A stretch of 64,000 bases of DNA. It comes from Vogesella indigofera (lineage in GTDB: Bacteria > Pseudomonadota > Gammaproteobacteria > Burkholderiales > Chromobacteriaceae). The stretch spans positions 62,001 to 126,000 of the forward strand of contig NZ_JAQQLA010000004.1 in the NCBI RefSeq assembly GCF_028548395.1, given 5' to 3'. This document shows, piece after piece, positions 48,737 through 57,706 of the stretch. The first letter of the stretch is position 1. Each line of letters starts with the position of its first letter. The notes beneath the pieces were generated by a model, which saw nothing but the letters and a program-made list of their open reading frames with translations, was not told the origin of the DNA and did no database searches. Made by a program: the position numbers and the translations under genes.

Positions 48737-48882
48737 CCTCGCAATAAACCACCGATGCCCAGCATGGGTACACACGGCAAGCTCTGTACTGCCCACCAAG
48801 GATGCCAAGCCTGCCGTCTGCAATCAGCACCCGGCGCGCGCTCTCGTAGCCCCGCCACGCCTGCCCGCTTCATGCGCCGGTT

Positions 48883-48982
48883 TTTATGCAGCTGCATGAA
48901 AAGCTGAAATGCCCGCCAATACAGGCTTTGCGGACACTCTACCCTGCATGAAAATTTATGCATTTTTATGCAGATTTATGCA
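48883..48982 (+). repeat. TTTATGCA repeats, three at 10-bp spacing
   Basis: TTTATGCA at 48955, 48965 and 48975 is spaced exactly one helical turn apart. A further copy at 48883 joins its inverse to form TTTTATGCAGCTGCATGAAA. They precede or overlap the start of the primase-like gene. Confidence 0.7.
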
Positions 48983-50701
48983 CTTCCATGCAGCAGCAGC
49001 CGCTCTTTTCCCGCGCCCCCCTCCCGACAGACGCGGACAGCCATGCAAGGCATCCGACAGCATCCGGCCTGCGCCGGCAGCATCCCACTTTGTCCAGACA
49101 GCACCATCTGCAAAGCCGATAGCAAAACAGCTATCGGCAGCCGCTCACGCCCCCAATCCGCCATCTTCCGCGCACGTCCAGTAACACACGTCGCCATCCA
49201 AAGCCACCTGGCCACCATCAACGGCACGCCCGACCACCAGCCGGAAACCGTGTTCGGCATCAGCGCCCAGCTGGCCCGCCACGGCGTGACCTTGCAACGC
49301 GAGGTGGCCACCGACGACAAGCTGTTCAACCTGGAATGGTGGAAAGGCCGTTTTGGCGCGATCTGGAAACCGGCTCAGTTCCAGCGCATGATCAACCTAA
49401 TGGAGCGGGCCGCCCACCTGGGCGCACGCGACGTGGTTAACTTTGTCGGTCTGGCCTGGCGCGATGGCCAACTGGTGGCGCTGGAAGGCAAAGACTGCTT
49501 TTTTGTGGAGCCACAAAAGCAGTGCCTGTACTACAACCTCAGCTTTCCGCGTGGCAGCGCCCAGCAAGCGCGCACCGTGCTGCAGGCGTATCAGGCCACC
49601 TTCCAGCACAACGCCGCCGCTATCGCCCTAGTGTGGGCGCTGGGCGCGCACCTGAAAACCATGCTCGGCTTTTACCCGCACCTGCAAATGCAGGCCGAGA
49701 AAGGCTCCGGCAAGTCCAAGCTGCTGGAAAGCCTGCAATCCACGCTGGCGTTTCAGGTGCTGTCCGGCCAGATGCTGAAAACCGACCACCGCCGCCGCGC
49801 CTCGGTGTCCTACACCTCGCAGCCGGTGGGCTGGGACGAGTTTTCCAAGCTGCCGAAAGCCATCCTGTCCGACATCGACGCGCTGCTGCAGTCCACCTAC
49901 CGTTTCGAGTTCACCCGCGTTGGGGCCAGCCTTACCCCTTACCTGATGTGTGCGCCGGTCCTGCTGGCTGGCGAAGAAGTAGACGTACAAAGCCTGCAGT
50001 CCAAGCTGTGCCGCAGCAGCCTGTCCGTCGCCCGGCAAGGCACCATCATTCCACACGACCTGCCGCAGTTTCCGCTGTGGCCGTGGCTGCAGTTCCTAGC
50101 CAGCATAGACACCCAGCGCCTGCGCGACCTGCATCAGCAGTACCTGGCGCACTGTATGCAGCACAGCCGCGCCCCGGCCGGCGACGCCACCGCCAAGCGC
50201 ATGATGGAAAACTACGGCGCCATCCTGACTGCTTGGGCGCTTCTGTGCGAGTTTGCCGAGATCGACATTGAGCAAGGCCACTTCATGCCCGACCTGCTGG
50301 CAGAGATGAACAGCCATATTGCCGACACCGACGGCACCCGCCTGCCCTGGGTGTGGATCATGGAAATCCTGCTGTCCGAAATCGACGCCAAACGCTTTGC
50401 CCACCCCTACACCTGGGACCAGATCAAGACCGACACCGGCCACAATGAAATGGCGCTGTTCGTGCGCCCCAACCATGTGATGGACCACATTTCCACTGCC
50501 CCGCACCTGCGCGCCAAGTTTGACGCGCTGCCAGTGAAAACCGGCCGTATCTTCAAGGCCCAGTTGCTGCAAAGTGGCGTAGTGTTGGCCGACGACATCG
50601 AGCGAAAAATCCACGGCGTCCGCAGCGCGCACCTGACCGCCATCAGCCTAGCCAGCCTGGAACAGCTGGGCCTGTACGCTACGCCCGACACGCGCTACTG
50701 A
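48968..50701 (+). CDS. Primase/helicase-like ATPase of the integrated element
   Basis: Up to 577 aa. Conserved-looking sequence begins near residue 75 (TINGTPDHQPETVFGISAQL). The ATPase core has Walker A MQAEKGSGKSKLLESL (about residues 240-255), then QPVGWDEFSKLPKAILSDIDALL in the Walker B position, and CAPVLLAGEEVDVQSLQSKL, which resembles the sensor segment of plasmid/phage primase-helicases (DUF927/toprim-helicase type). No primase catalytic domain is seen, and the first ~70 residues are low complexity, so a 5' truncation or an internal start (for example GTG before THVAIQSH) is likely. With the nearby iterons it is the best candidate replication protein. Confidence 0.6.
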   Translation: MQIYALPCSSSRSFPAPPSRQTRTAMQGIRQHPACAGSIPLCPDSTICKADSKTAIGSRSRPQSAIFRARPVTHVAIQSHLATINGTPDHQPETVFGISAQLARHGVTLQREVATDDKLFNLEWWKGRFGAIWKPAQFQRMINLMERAAHLGARDVVNFVGLAWRDGQLVALEGKDCFFVEPQKQCLYYNLSFPRGSAQQARTVLQAYQATFQHNAAAIALVWALGAHLKTMLGFYPHLQMQAEKGSGKSKLLESLQSTLAFQVLSGQMLKTDHRRRASVSYTSQPVGWDEFSKLPKAILSDIDALLQSTYRFEFTRVGASLTPYLMCAPVLLAGEEVDVQSLQSKLCRSSLSVARQGTIIPHDLPQFPLWPWLQFLASIDTQRLRDLHQQYLAHCMQHSRAPAGDATAKRMMENYGAILTAWALLCEFAEIDIEQGHFMPDLLAEMNSHIADTDGTRLPWVWIMEILLSEIDAKRFAHPYTWDQIKTDTGHNEMALFVRPNHVMDHISTAPHLRAKFDALPVKTGRIFKAQLLQSGVVLADDIERKIHGVRSAHLTAISLASLEQLGLYATPDTRY

Positions 50702-50723
50702 TCCTTAGCCAATCCCACCCCAC

Positions 50724-50749
50724 TGCCCGCACCGCTGCGGGCATTTTTT
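50724..50749 (+). terminator. Intrinsic terminator of the primase-like gene
   Basis: TGCCCGC and GCGGGCA pair over ACCGCT, followed by TTTTTT. A one-mismatch copy of the dispersed repeat (TGCGGTCAACCTTGC, 50761-50775) follows. Confidence 0.8.
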
Positions 50750-51012
50750 GTGCCGACTGCTGCGGTCAACCTTGCCTGGCCATACCTGGCTGCCAGGTGC
50801 CCGCGCCTCCTTTCCGGTGGCCCATTCTCTGCATCAACGCTGCCAATGAGTGGCTCTTTTTTGATCCATACTTATGACAATAGAAAACGGCTTATGGCAA
50901 GATCACGGCAACGGCGACGGTTTTAGCGCCATTGGGTAGCACAGTACGCAGAAAAAATCCGTGGATGGCGGCCAAAATCCCGCTAAGTGCTTGATTGTTG
51001 AGAACAAGCCGC

Positions 51013-51376
51013 CCACGGTTTGCCTGTGCTTATCCACGGTTTGCCTCCCGCTGCCCACGGTTTGCCCTGTTTTGCCCACGGCGCTGTTTTTGTACCGTTT
51101 TCCTTCTTTCTTCTCTTTCTTTTAAAAAACAAAGAGATAGAGAAAGACAGCGAAGAAAAGGAAAAACAGGCCATCCACAGAATCGGCCACAGCATGCCAA
51201 GTGCATCCACGGTTTCGTGCAGGCAAAGCGTGGAAACCGTGGAAAGCCTCATGGACTCAAAGCATTGATTTTGTTGGGTTTTGTGGTGACATCCACGAAA
51301 TGAGAAAACCGCCCACAAACAAACCGTGGGCGCGAAAGCCTTGCCAGGCAAGGGTTTCAGGCTTCATCCACGGTTT
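51013..51376. other. Iteron cluster, candidate replication origin
   Basis: The 9-mer CCACGGTTT occurs exactly at 51013, 51034, 51055, 51207 and 51368, and inverted (AAACCGTGG) at 51234 and 51321, with partial copies at 51076 and near 51291 and 51312. The first three are spaced exactly 21 bp apart, two helical turns. A 90-bp pyrimidine/purine-rich AT segment (51082-51170), itself partly self-complementary, lies among them like a DNA-unwinding element. No protein gene is supportable here. Confidence 0.65.
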
Positions 51377-51462
51377 CGGGGTGTTTTTTGGTGTGGGGGG
51401 GACTGGGCTGATGCAGGAGCGAGCTGGAAGGCTGCTTGTAGGCCATTCCAGCCGTTCGAGTC

Positions 51463-51594
51463 TCAATCACCTGCGGTCAGCAATGCGTCGGTTACCTGCC
51501 GTTCGGTCAGCGTGAGCGATGAACGGCAGGCAAGTACCTGCTCAACCGCTTCGCGCTTGAGGGATTCCGGAAAAGTACGTCTGGTCTTGGACAT
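51463..51594 (-). pseudogene. IS3-family transposase OrfA, N-terminal fragment
   Basis: Only the first half of the OrfA helix-turn-helix remains (MSKTRRTFPESLKREAVEQV, then LACRSSLTLTERQVTDALL). AAGGAGTAG precedes the ATG. It is truncated by the join to element DNA on its left. Confidence 0.6.
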
Positions 51595-51653
51595 GAACAC
51601 TACTCCTTGATGGGGATTATCCACCTTAAGTTAGTGTCTACGGGGAGTAGGAC
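51463..51653 (-). mobile_element. IS3-family end with orfA fragment
   Basis: On the minus strand the fragment begins CTGTCCTACTCCCCGTAGAC, a terminal-repeat-like end. It continues to an ATG at 51594 with MSKTRRTFPESLKREAVEQV, the N-terminus of an IS3-type OrfA HTH protein, and stops after 43 codons at 51463. The rest of the element is missing. Confidence 0.6.
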
Positions 51654-51659
51654 AGACCA

Positions 51660-51692
51660 GACAGGTGCAAGCCCTGATTTGTGCAACAAAGC
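51660..51692 (-). mobile_element. Inverted end fragment of the IS5-family element
   Basis: 33 bp identical to the reverse complement of the left end of the IS at 54621. The missing body would have extended to the left, where the IS3 fragment now lies. The two IS5 ends bracket the TIR gene in opposite orientations. Confidence 0.85.
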
Positions 51693-51937
51693 CTGGACAG
51701 GGATATGACCAAATTGTATTTTTACAGAATTTTGAATTACATGTGACACCTCTGTAACGTGCATACGTGTATCATTTACAGAAATTGTTAAATATTTATT
51801 TTTCATGAGAATGCCAATTTTAATATATAAAATATATTAAAATTGCGCATTTTACTATCGCACAACATTAAATTATATATCACTGTTGTTATTTAAAATC
51901 AATGTAATATTAATTCAAACATCAGGAACTTAGTATC

Positions 51938-54406
51938 ATGAATAAAGTTTTTCTCTCTCATAGCAGCCAAGATAAGAAACATTATTTAAATATTGTTGCT
52001 GAACGCTTGGGGCAAGAAAACATTGAATATGATGCATGGACATTTGAAGAGGGTGAAAAAACAATTTCTGAAATTGAAAGCCGGATAGATTCTAGCGATT
52101 TATTTGCACTGTTTATCTCGAGCAATTCGCTAGAATCAGACTGGGTACTGAATGAAATTTCCAGGGCTTATGAGAAAATAAGTACAGGTGTAATAAAAAA
52201 AATCTACCCAATCATAATCGATGAGAACATAACTCACGATGATGCTCGCATTCCAGATTGGCTAAAAGAGCAATATAATTTAAAGTTAATAAATAGACCT
52301 GCCGTTGCCGCAAGAAGAATAAAAACAAGACTTCGCGAATTACACTGGGCCAGTCATCCAATTGCAGAAAAGAGAAGTAATATCTTTGTCGGACGGAATG
52401 AGATTCTTGATGACTTTGAAAGTAGAATGGATGACATCGATCTTATCAAACCGACATGCATTATTGCCTCGGGCCTTAAGAAAATTGGCAGAAGCAAGTT
52501 TCTAATCCATGCGCTAGTAAAATCGAGCATTACTAATATACATTACAATCCAATAAAAATAACATTAGATCGTATTGATAGCATCGAGGACTTTATATAT
52601 AAACTATTTGACACTGGACTTACATCCGCATCAAAAGATAATATATCTGAGATGTTGACCAAGAAGATGGAAGAAAAAGAATCACTCTTAGCTAGCATGT
52701 TACATGACATACAGAAATCTAAAGAAATAATCTTCATAGAAGACAATGGATGCATTGTTGATCATGAGCGTGAAGTTGCTAGTTGGCTAATAAATGCGCT
52801 TACGAAATATGACATTTCCAAAAAACCTGTTATTTGCGTAGCTGCAAAATATAGGACAAATAGAAAATCACTGCGTGACTATGAAGCAATTTATGCTATA
52901 GAAATTCCAGAACTTTCAACAAGAGAGAGGGCTGGGCTATTAAGAAGACTGCTCGAACTGTATAACTTCCAATTAGGATCAGATGATTTTTCATTCTTTG
53001 CTGAACAACTACATGGTTTTCCAGAAGAAGTTGCTTTTTGCGTTAATTTAATTGCTGACTATGGCATAGCTGGTGCAAAAAAAGAATCACACCAACTAAC
53101 TGACTTTAATACAGAGAAGGCATCACTCTTATTGCGTAAGTATGAAGCAAATCAAGAATGTCTTGATTTTATATACCTCCTATCTGAATTTGAATTTATC
53201 GGAGTATCATTTTTATTTCAAATAGTTGAAGAGGAAAAATACAAGCCAATTTTAGATGAGCTGGTGACAAATTTGATATGTGACTACATTGGTGGCGAGC
53301 AAGAATATGTGCGCCTGAACGATACGATACGAGATTTAATCAAGAGAAATAGAATTGATTTACCCACAGAATTTAAAGAAAAACTTAAGGCGCATGTTGA
53401 AAATTTCGTAAAAGATACAAATAAATTTGAAAGAGATGCGTCAGATTTTTTCTACTCAATAAAAGAAGCACTAACAAATGGCGAGACTATAGATGATAGA
53501 TATTTAGTCCCATCGCATATTTTACGCACAATAAAAGACTTATATCAAAAAAGAGAAAACCTCAAGCGTGTTGTCAAGTTAGCAGATATGCTACTTATGA
53601 AAGAATCGACTCTTGATAAGAAAGTTGTTCAAGATGTTAGATATTATCTCTGTCTAAGCTTAGCAAGACAGAAAGATAAGCGAGTTCTAAAAGAGGCAAC
53701 CAATATTCATGGGCCAGAGCATGATTTTGTCTTAGGTTATTACTATCGTGTCTGTGGGAGGCATTCAGATGCAATTCAACGCCTCGAGAAATTAACTGAC
53801 ATACCTTACATTGCTTCAAGAGCCAAAAGAGAGCTTGTCCAAGTTTTTCTGTATATCGAAGAGTTTGACAAGGCATTAGCTATGGCAAAAGAAAACTATG
53901 AGGCAAATCGAGGAAATCAATTCCCAACTCAATCATATCTAAACTGCTTATTGAATAGTGAAAATCCAAGTATCAACAAGGAAGAAATTGAAAGGCTTAT
54001 ATCTGAATTAGATGTTATCAACTCCAGCCAATCAAAAGAAATGATGTTGATCGCAAAATCATTGTTTGAAACACGAATAAATTCGAACAGGATAAAAGCT
54101 TTCAATTACATTGATGATGCAATTGCGTTAGATGAAAGATCTCCTTATCCATACTTGGCAAAATTTGACATTGCACTGAAATTTAATGACACAGAAATAA
54201 TGGCACAAACTCTTCAACACATTGAAGAAGTTTCAAAATCAAGGTCATTCTCAAAAAACACTATTGCAAAAAATAGAGCATACTTAAAAGCTGCCACAGG
54301 ATATCTTGCCGATGCGATACACATCGTAAAAACAGAGCTAGATAATTATCCACCTGAAACTGTAGAAAAATTAATCACCAAAATAAACAAGATAGCTGGA
54401 AAATGA
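51938..54406 (+). CDS. TIR-STAND-TPR protein, probable anti-phage effector
   Basis: 822 aa, strongly AT-rich against a GC-rich chromosome, so recently acquired. N-terminal TIR domain (about 1-135): MNKVFLSHSSQDKKHYLNIV, then the conserved SNSLESDWVLNEISRAYE whose Glu (about residue 74) matches the NAD-cleaving Glu of TIR enzymes. A STAND-like NTPase region (about 145-400) starts IFVGRNEILDDFESR. Its P-loop is degenerate (SGLKKIGRSKF, Arg for the usual Lys), and Walker B reads EIIFIEDNG. The C-terminal half (about 520-820) is helical with TPR-like repeats, the presumed sensor. The architecture matches single-gene NLR-like defence proteins that deplete NAD+ on infection. It stands alone with its own terminator. 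The defence role is inference. Confidence 0.82.
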   Translation: MNKVFLSHSSQDKKHYLNIVAERLGQENIEYDAWTFEEGEKTISEIESRIDSSDLFALFISSNSLESDWVLNEISRAYEKISTGVIKKIYPIIIDENITHDDARIPDWLKEQYNLKLINRPAVAARRIKTRLRELHWASHPIAEKRSNIFVGRNEILDDFESRMDDIDLIKPTCIIASGLKKIGRSKFLIHALVKSSITNIHYNPIKITLDRIDSIEDFIYKLFDTGLTSASKDNISEMLTKKMEEKESLLASMLHDIQKSKEIIFIEDNGCIVDHEREVASWLINALTKYDISKKPVICVAAKYRTNRKSLRDYEAIYAIEIPELSTRERAGLLRRLLELYNFQLGSDDFSFFAEQLHGFPEEVAFCVNLIADYGIAGAKKESHQLTDFNTEKASLLLRKYEANQECLDFIYLLSEFEFIGVSFLFQIVEEEKYKPILDELVTNLICDYIGGEQEYVRLNDTIRDLIKRNRIDLPTEFKEKLKAHVENFVKDTNKFERDASDFFYSIKEALTNGETIDDRYLVPSHILRTIKDLYQKRENLKRVVKLADMLLMKESTLDKKVVQDVRYYLCLSLARQKDKRVLKEATNIHGPEHDFVLGYYYRVCGRHSDAIQRLEKLTDIPYIASRAKRELVQVFLYIEEFDKALAMAKENYEANRGNQFPTQSYLNCLLNSENPSINKEEIERLISELDVINSSQSKEMMLIAKSLFETRINSNRIKAFNYIDDAIALDERSPYPYLAKFDIALKFNDTEIMAQTLQHIEEVSKSRSFSKNTIAKNRAYLKAATGYLADAIHIVKTELDNYPPETVEKLITKINKIAGK

Positions 54407-54551
54407 ATATGCATTAAATCTAAATATTGCAACGCAACGAAAAATGAAATATATTTTCAACAGCCAAACTATTGGCACTTCGCACTAAAAGTGCTTGCAG
54501 CACAGCTGATGAGCTTACTAAAGAATTTTATTTTTTAGGTACATAAACAGA

Positions 54552-54588
54552 AAGCCCCCGACTGGAACACAGGAGGGGGCTATTTTTT
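54552..54588 (+). terminator. Intrinsic terminator after the TIR gene
   Basis: AGCCCCC and GGGGGCT form the stem, followed by ATTTTTTTA, about 145 bp after the TIR gene stop. Confidence 0.75.
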
Positions 54589-54620
54589 TAAAGTTGCGAG
54601 GACAAGGTTAGCCGTTGGTA

Positions 54621-55654
54621 GGCTTTGTTGCACAAATCAGGGCTTGCACCTGTCCGGTAGAATGACTGCATGAGCAAGCCCCTCCCTCCCAAGTACCAAA
54701 CCACCAACTGGCAGATCTACAACCAGTCCCTCAAACAACGCGGGCAGCTCCTTCTTTAGCTCGACAAAGACATGAGCTGGCAGGCACAAGCCACCGGGAA
54801 ACGGGGGCGGCACCCAACTTTTTCCGATGCTGCCATCCAGTTCTGCCTCACCATCAAATGTCTTTTTGGTCTGGCTCTCCGCCAAGCCACAGGCATGGTC
54901 GAAAGCATCTTGCGCCTAGCTGGACTTGACTGGGCCCTCCCGGACTTCAGCACGCTTTCCCGATGCCAGAAAGACCTACAGGTTCGTATTCCGATACAAA
55001 GAAAGCCGGGTTGTCCGCATCTTCTGGTGGACAGCACCGGTATCAAGATGATGGGCTAAGGCGAGTGGAAGGTGAAAAGCATGGCGCCGACTACCGCCAC
55101 CAATGGCGCAAGCTACACCTGGGTATTGATGCGCAAACGTTGGAAATCCGCGCGATGGAAGTGACCGACAATCGGACTGGCGATGCCACGATGTTGCCGG
55201 AGTTGCTGTCGCAAATACCGCCGACCGAGAAGTTGGTAACGGTGACCACGGATGGCGCATACGACACGCGCTTGTGTCATGCTGCGATAGCGGAGCGCGG
55301 TGCTGCGGCCATCATTCCCCGCGACGAAACGGCCAGTTCTGGAAAGGGAATTCACAAGGCAATCTGGCGCGCAATGAGTCGCTACGCTCGGTGAAGTATC
55401 TGGGACGCACACTCTGGAAAAAGTGGAGTGGCTACCATCGCCGCAGCTTGGTCGAAATGAAGATGCACTGTTTCAAATTGCTGGCCGACCGCGTCAAGTC
55501 GCGCGACTTTGACCGGCCGGTGGCGGAGCTTCAAATCTGTGCCGCGATTCTGAATCGCTTTACGGCACTGGGCACGCCGCAAACGATACGCATGGGCTGA
55601 GTCCGTCTGGGGATTGGGGTAGCTTGGCCATTACTTGATTTGTGCAACAAAGCC
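54621..55654 (+). mobile_element. IS5-family insertion sequence, decayed
   Basis: 1034 bp bounded by GGCTTTGTTGCACAAATCA at the left and its inverse at the right. It carries one broken transposase gene. No matching target duplication is seen at the ends (GGTA left, ATAA right), suggesting later rearrangement. Confidence 0.88.
54670..55600 (+). pseudogene. IS5-family transposase, inactivated
   Basis: The DDE transposase can be followed in pieces from MSKPLPPKYQTTNWQIYNQS to AILNRFTALGTPQTIRMG. Catalytic regions DSTGIKMMG and TTDGAYDT are recognisable. It carries a TAG at 54757 (probably from a Trp codon), a TAA at 55057, and two single-base losses in homopolymers near 55075 (A-run) and 55318 (C-run). 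At least four lesions show long disuse. Confidence 0.9.
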
Positions 55655-55669
55655 ATAAAAATCCATCGC

Positions 55670-56200
55670 TCAGGCCTCAACAAAATCCGCCCACCACTGC
55701 ATCATCTTCCGGCGCTCGTCCAGATACTCGGCGCGGTGGTAGGCGGCGCGCACCTTGTTGCGCTCGGCATGCGCTAGCTGGCGCTCGATCACGTCCGGGT
55801 CGAAACCTTCTTCGTTCAGCGAGGTAGAGGCCAGCGCACGGAAGCCGTGTGGCGTGGCGGTGCCCTGGTAGCCCATGCGACCCATGGCATAGCTGAGGGT
55901 GTTTTCACTCATTGGCTTGCTGTGGTCTGTCATGGCCGGAAACAGTAGCTCACCGTGCCCGGTCAATGGCTGCAGCGCTGCCAGCCAGGCCAGCGCCTGG
56001 CGGGATAGCGGCACGATATGCGGCTGGCGCATCTTCATGCGTTCGGCCGGGATGCGCCATTCGGCGCGCTCCAGGTCAAACTCGGCCCAACGTGCGGCGC
56101 GCAACTCGCCTGGGCGCACAAAGGTCAGCACCAGCAGGTGCATGGCAATGCGTGTGCCGCTTACAGACTGGCCAATATCTACTCGTGTGGAACACTGCTG
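55670..56200 (-). pseudogene. Truncated second P4-type integrase
   Basis: The C-terminal catalytic half of a tyrosine integrase: Arg in LLVLTFVRPGELRAARWAEF, HGFRALASTSLNEEGFDPDV with His-x-x-Arg, and Tyr in VRAAYHRAEYLDERRKMMQWW. The frame stays open up to a stop at 56201 (first residues RVDIGQSVSGTRIAMHLL), and the N-terminal DUF4102 half is missing. It is clearly different from the intact integrase at the other end, so two elements have been combined here. Confidence 0.85.
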
Positions 56201-56508
56201 CTATCTGTCACCCAAACAATCCGCTTTCTCCTGTGTCACTTGCCGTTGTCACACAAACAGTTCAGACAACCTAACAGCGCATGTGCGGTACCCCAATCAA
56301 TGATGCGGAAAAAAACACCGTGAAAAAGTGGGGTATCGCCAGGGGTACCACCACAAAAGCGATCCGATAAAATCAATAAATATCAAACACTTACATTGCT
56401 AATACCTATGCCGCAGATGAGACTGGAAGGCCAGGTCTGAGCAGCAGGTTTGCTGGGTTCGTGAAGAAACTCAGCCGTACCTGAAAACCAGACCGTGATC
56501 AGTCCAAA
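56201..56508. other. Right end of the element, no gene
   Basis: About 300 bp without a gene between the integrase fragment and the next terminator. It holds GGTACCCC (56287), GGGGTATC (56330) and GGGGTACC (56342), mirroring the left end. GATCCGATAAAATC (56361) resembles AATCCGACATAATC at the left edge (47292) and may be a worn attachment core. Confidence 0.5.
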
Positions 56509-56535
56509 GCCCCGACAGCAATGCCGGGGCTTTTT
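56506..56535. terminator. Intrinsic terminator at the element/chromosome junction
   Basis: AAAGCCCCG and CGGGGCTTT pair, with TT(T) on the right. It lies downstream of the HD-GYP gene (minus strand) and could act in both directions. Confidence 0.6.
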
Positions 56536-56602
56536 GCATTTAGCTGTCCGGCAGCCTGATGGCTGCCGCAGCCGTCACCGCAGAAGGGCTGCCGCTCATC
56601 CC

Positions 56603-57706
56603 TTATTCGTCGGCGTAGCGCCGGGCGATGGCGCGGAATTCCTCGGCAATCGTGTCGAAGGCGTCCACCATGTCGGGGTCGAAGTGCTGGCCGCGCCCGG
56701 CCAGTATCATCTCCACCGCCTGCTCGTGCGGAAACGGCGGTTTGTACACCCGGCGCGAGATCAGCGCATCGTAGACATCGGCGACCGCCATCAGCCGCGC
56801 CGACACCGGGATGGCATCGCCGGCCAGTCCTTCCGGATAACCGCTGCCGTCCCACTTTTCCTGGTGATAGTTGGCGATCTCGCGCGCCAGCCGCAGAAAG
56901 CTGCTGGGCGCATCCAGCAGCTTCTCCGCCGTGGCGATGGCATCGCGCCCCAGCGTGGTGTGCGTCTTCATGATTTCAAATTCTTCCGGCGTCAGCTTAC
57001 CCGGCTTGAGCAGGATGGCATCCGGAATGCCCACCTTGCCGATGTCGTGCAGCGGTGCCGACTTGTACAGCATGTCGATGGTGTCGTCGTCCAGCACCGC
57101 GCCAAAACGCGGAAGTGACTGCAGCTGCTGCGCCAGCGCCCGCACGTAGTTCTGCGTGCGGCGGATGTGGTTGCCGGTCTCGTGGTCGCGGGTCTCAGCC
57201 AGCGACGCCAGTGCCATGATGGTGACATCCTGGATCACCTGCACTTCCCGGGTGCGGATATCCACCTCACGCCGCAGGAACGCCGCCTGGTCCTCCAGAA
57301 AATCCGCCGCCGCCTTCAGCTGCATGTGGGTATTCACCCGCGCCAGCACGATGGGCGGCGAGATCGGCTTGACGATGTAGTCGACCGCGCCGGCATTGAA
57401 ACCGGCCTGTTCGTCGTCGTGTTCGCTCATCGCGGTCAGGAAGATCACCGGAATCCTGGCGGTGCGCGCTTCGCTCTTGAGCTGGCGGCACACGGCAAAG
57501 CCGCCGATGCCCGGCATCATCACGTCCAGCAGCACCAGGTCCGGCAGCGCCTCGCCGGCCAGCAGCTGCAGCGCGCGCTCGCCACTGTTGGCCACCAGTA
57601 CGCGGTAGCGGTCTTTCAGCAGGCTGTACAGCAGGGTCAGGTTTTCCGGTGTGTCATCAACGATCAACACCGTCTGCCGCGCTTGCCGCAGCGAAGAGTC
57701 GATCAT
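56603..57706 (-). CDS. Response regulator with HD-GYP domain (c-di-GMP phosphodiesterase, RpfG-like)
   Basis: 367 aa. The receiver domain (1-125) has the phosphorylated Asp in [14 protein letters not shown] and Lys in [13 protein letters not shown] helical linker follows. The HD-GYP domain (about 150-355) shows [19 protein letters not shown] and the GYP motif in [14 protein letters not shown], followed by [20 protein letters not shown]. It would degrade cyclic di-GMP when phosphorylated. The start overlaps the stop of the hybrid kinase by ATGA, so the kinase is its likely partner. Confidence 0.94.
   Translation of the reverse strand: MIDSSLRQARQTVLIVDDTPENLTLLYSLLKDRYRVLVANSGERALQLLAGEALPDLVLLDVMMPGIGGFAVCRQLKSEARTARIPVIFLTAMSEHDDEQAGFNAGAVDYIVKPISPPIVLARVNTHMQLKAAADFLEDQAAFLRREVDIRTREVQVIQDVTIMALASLAETRDHETGNHIRRTQNYVRALAQQLQSLPRFGAVLDDDTIDMLYKSAPLHDIGKVGIPDAILLKPGKLTPEEFEIMKTHTTLGRDAIATAEKLLDAPSSFLRLAREIANYHQEKWDGSGYPEGLAGDAIPVSARLMAVADVYDALISRRVYKPPFPHEQAVEMILAGRGQHFDPDMVDAFDTIAEEFRAIARRYADE

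Noticed and set aside
50961..51268. Small plus-strand frames over the iteron region
   Set aside because: Their residues mirror the CCACGGTTT repeats and polypyrimidine tract, and there is no family or ribosome-site support.
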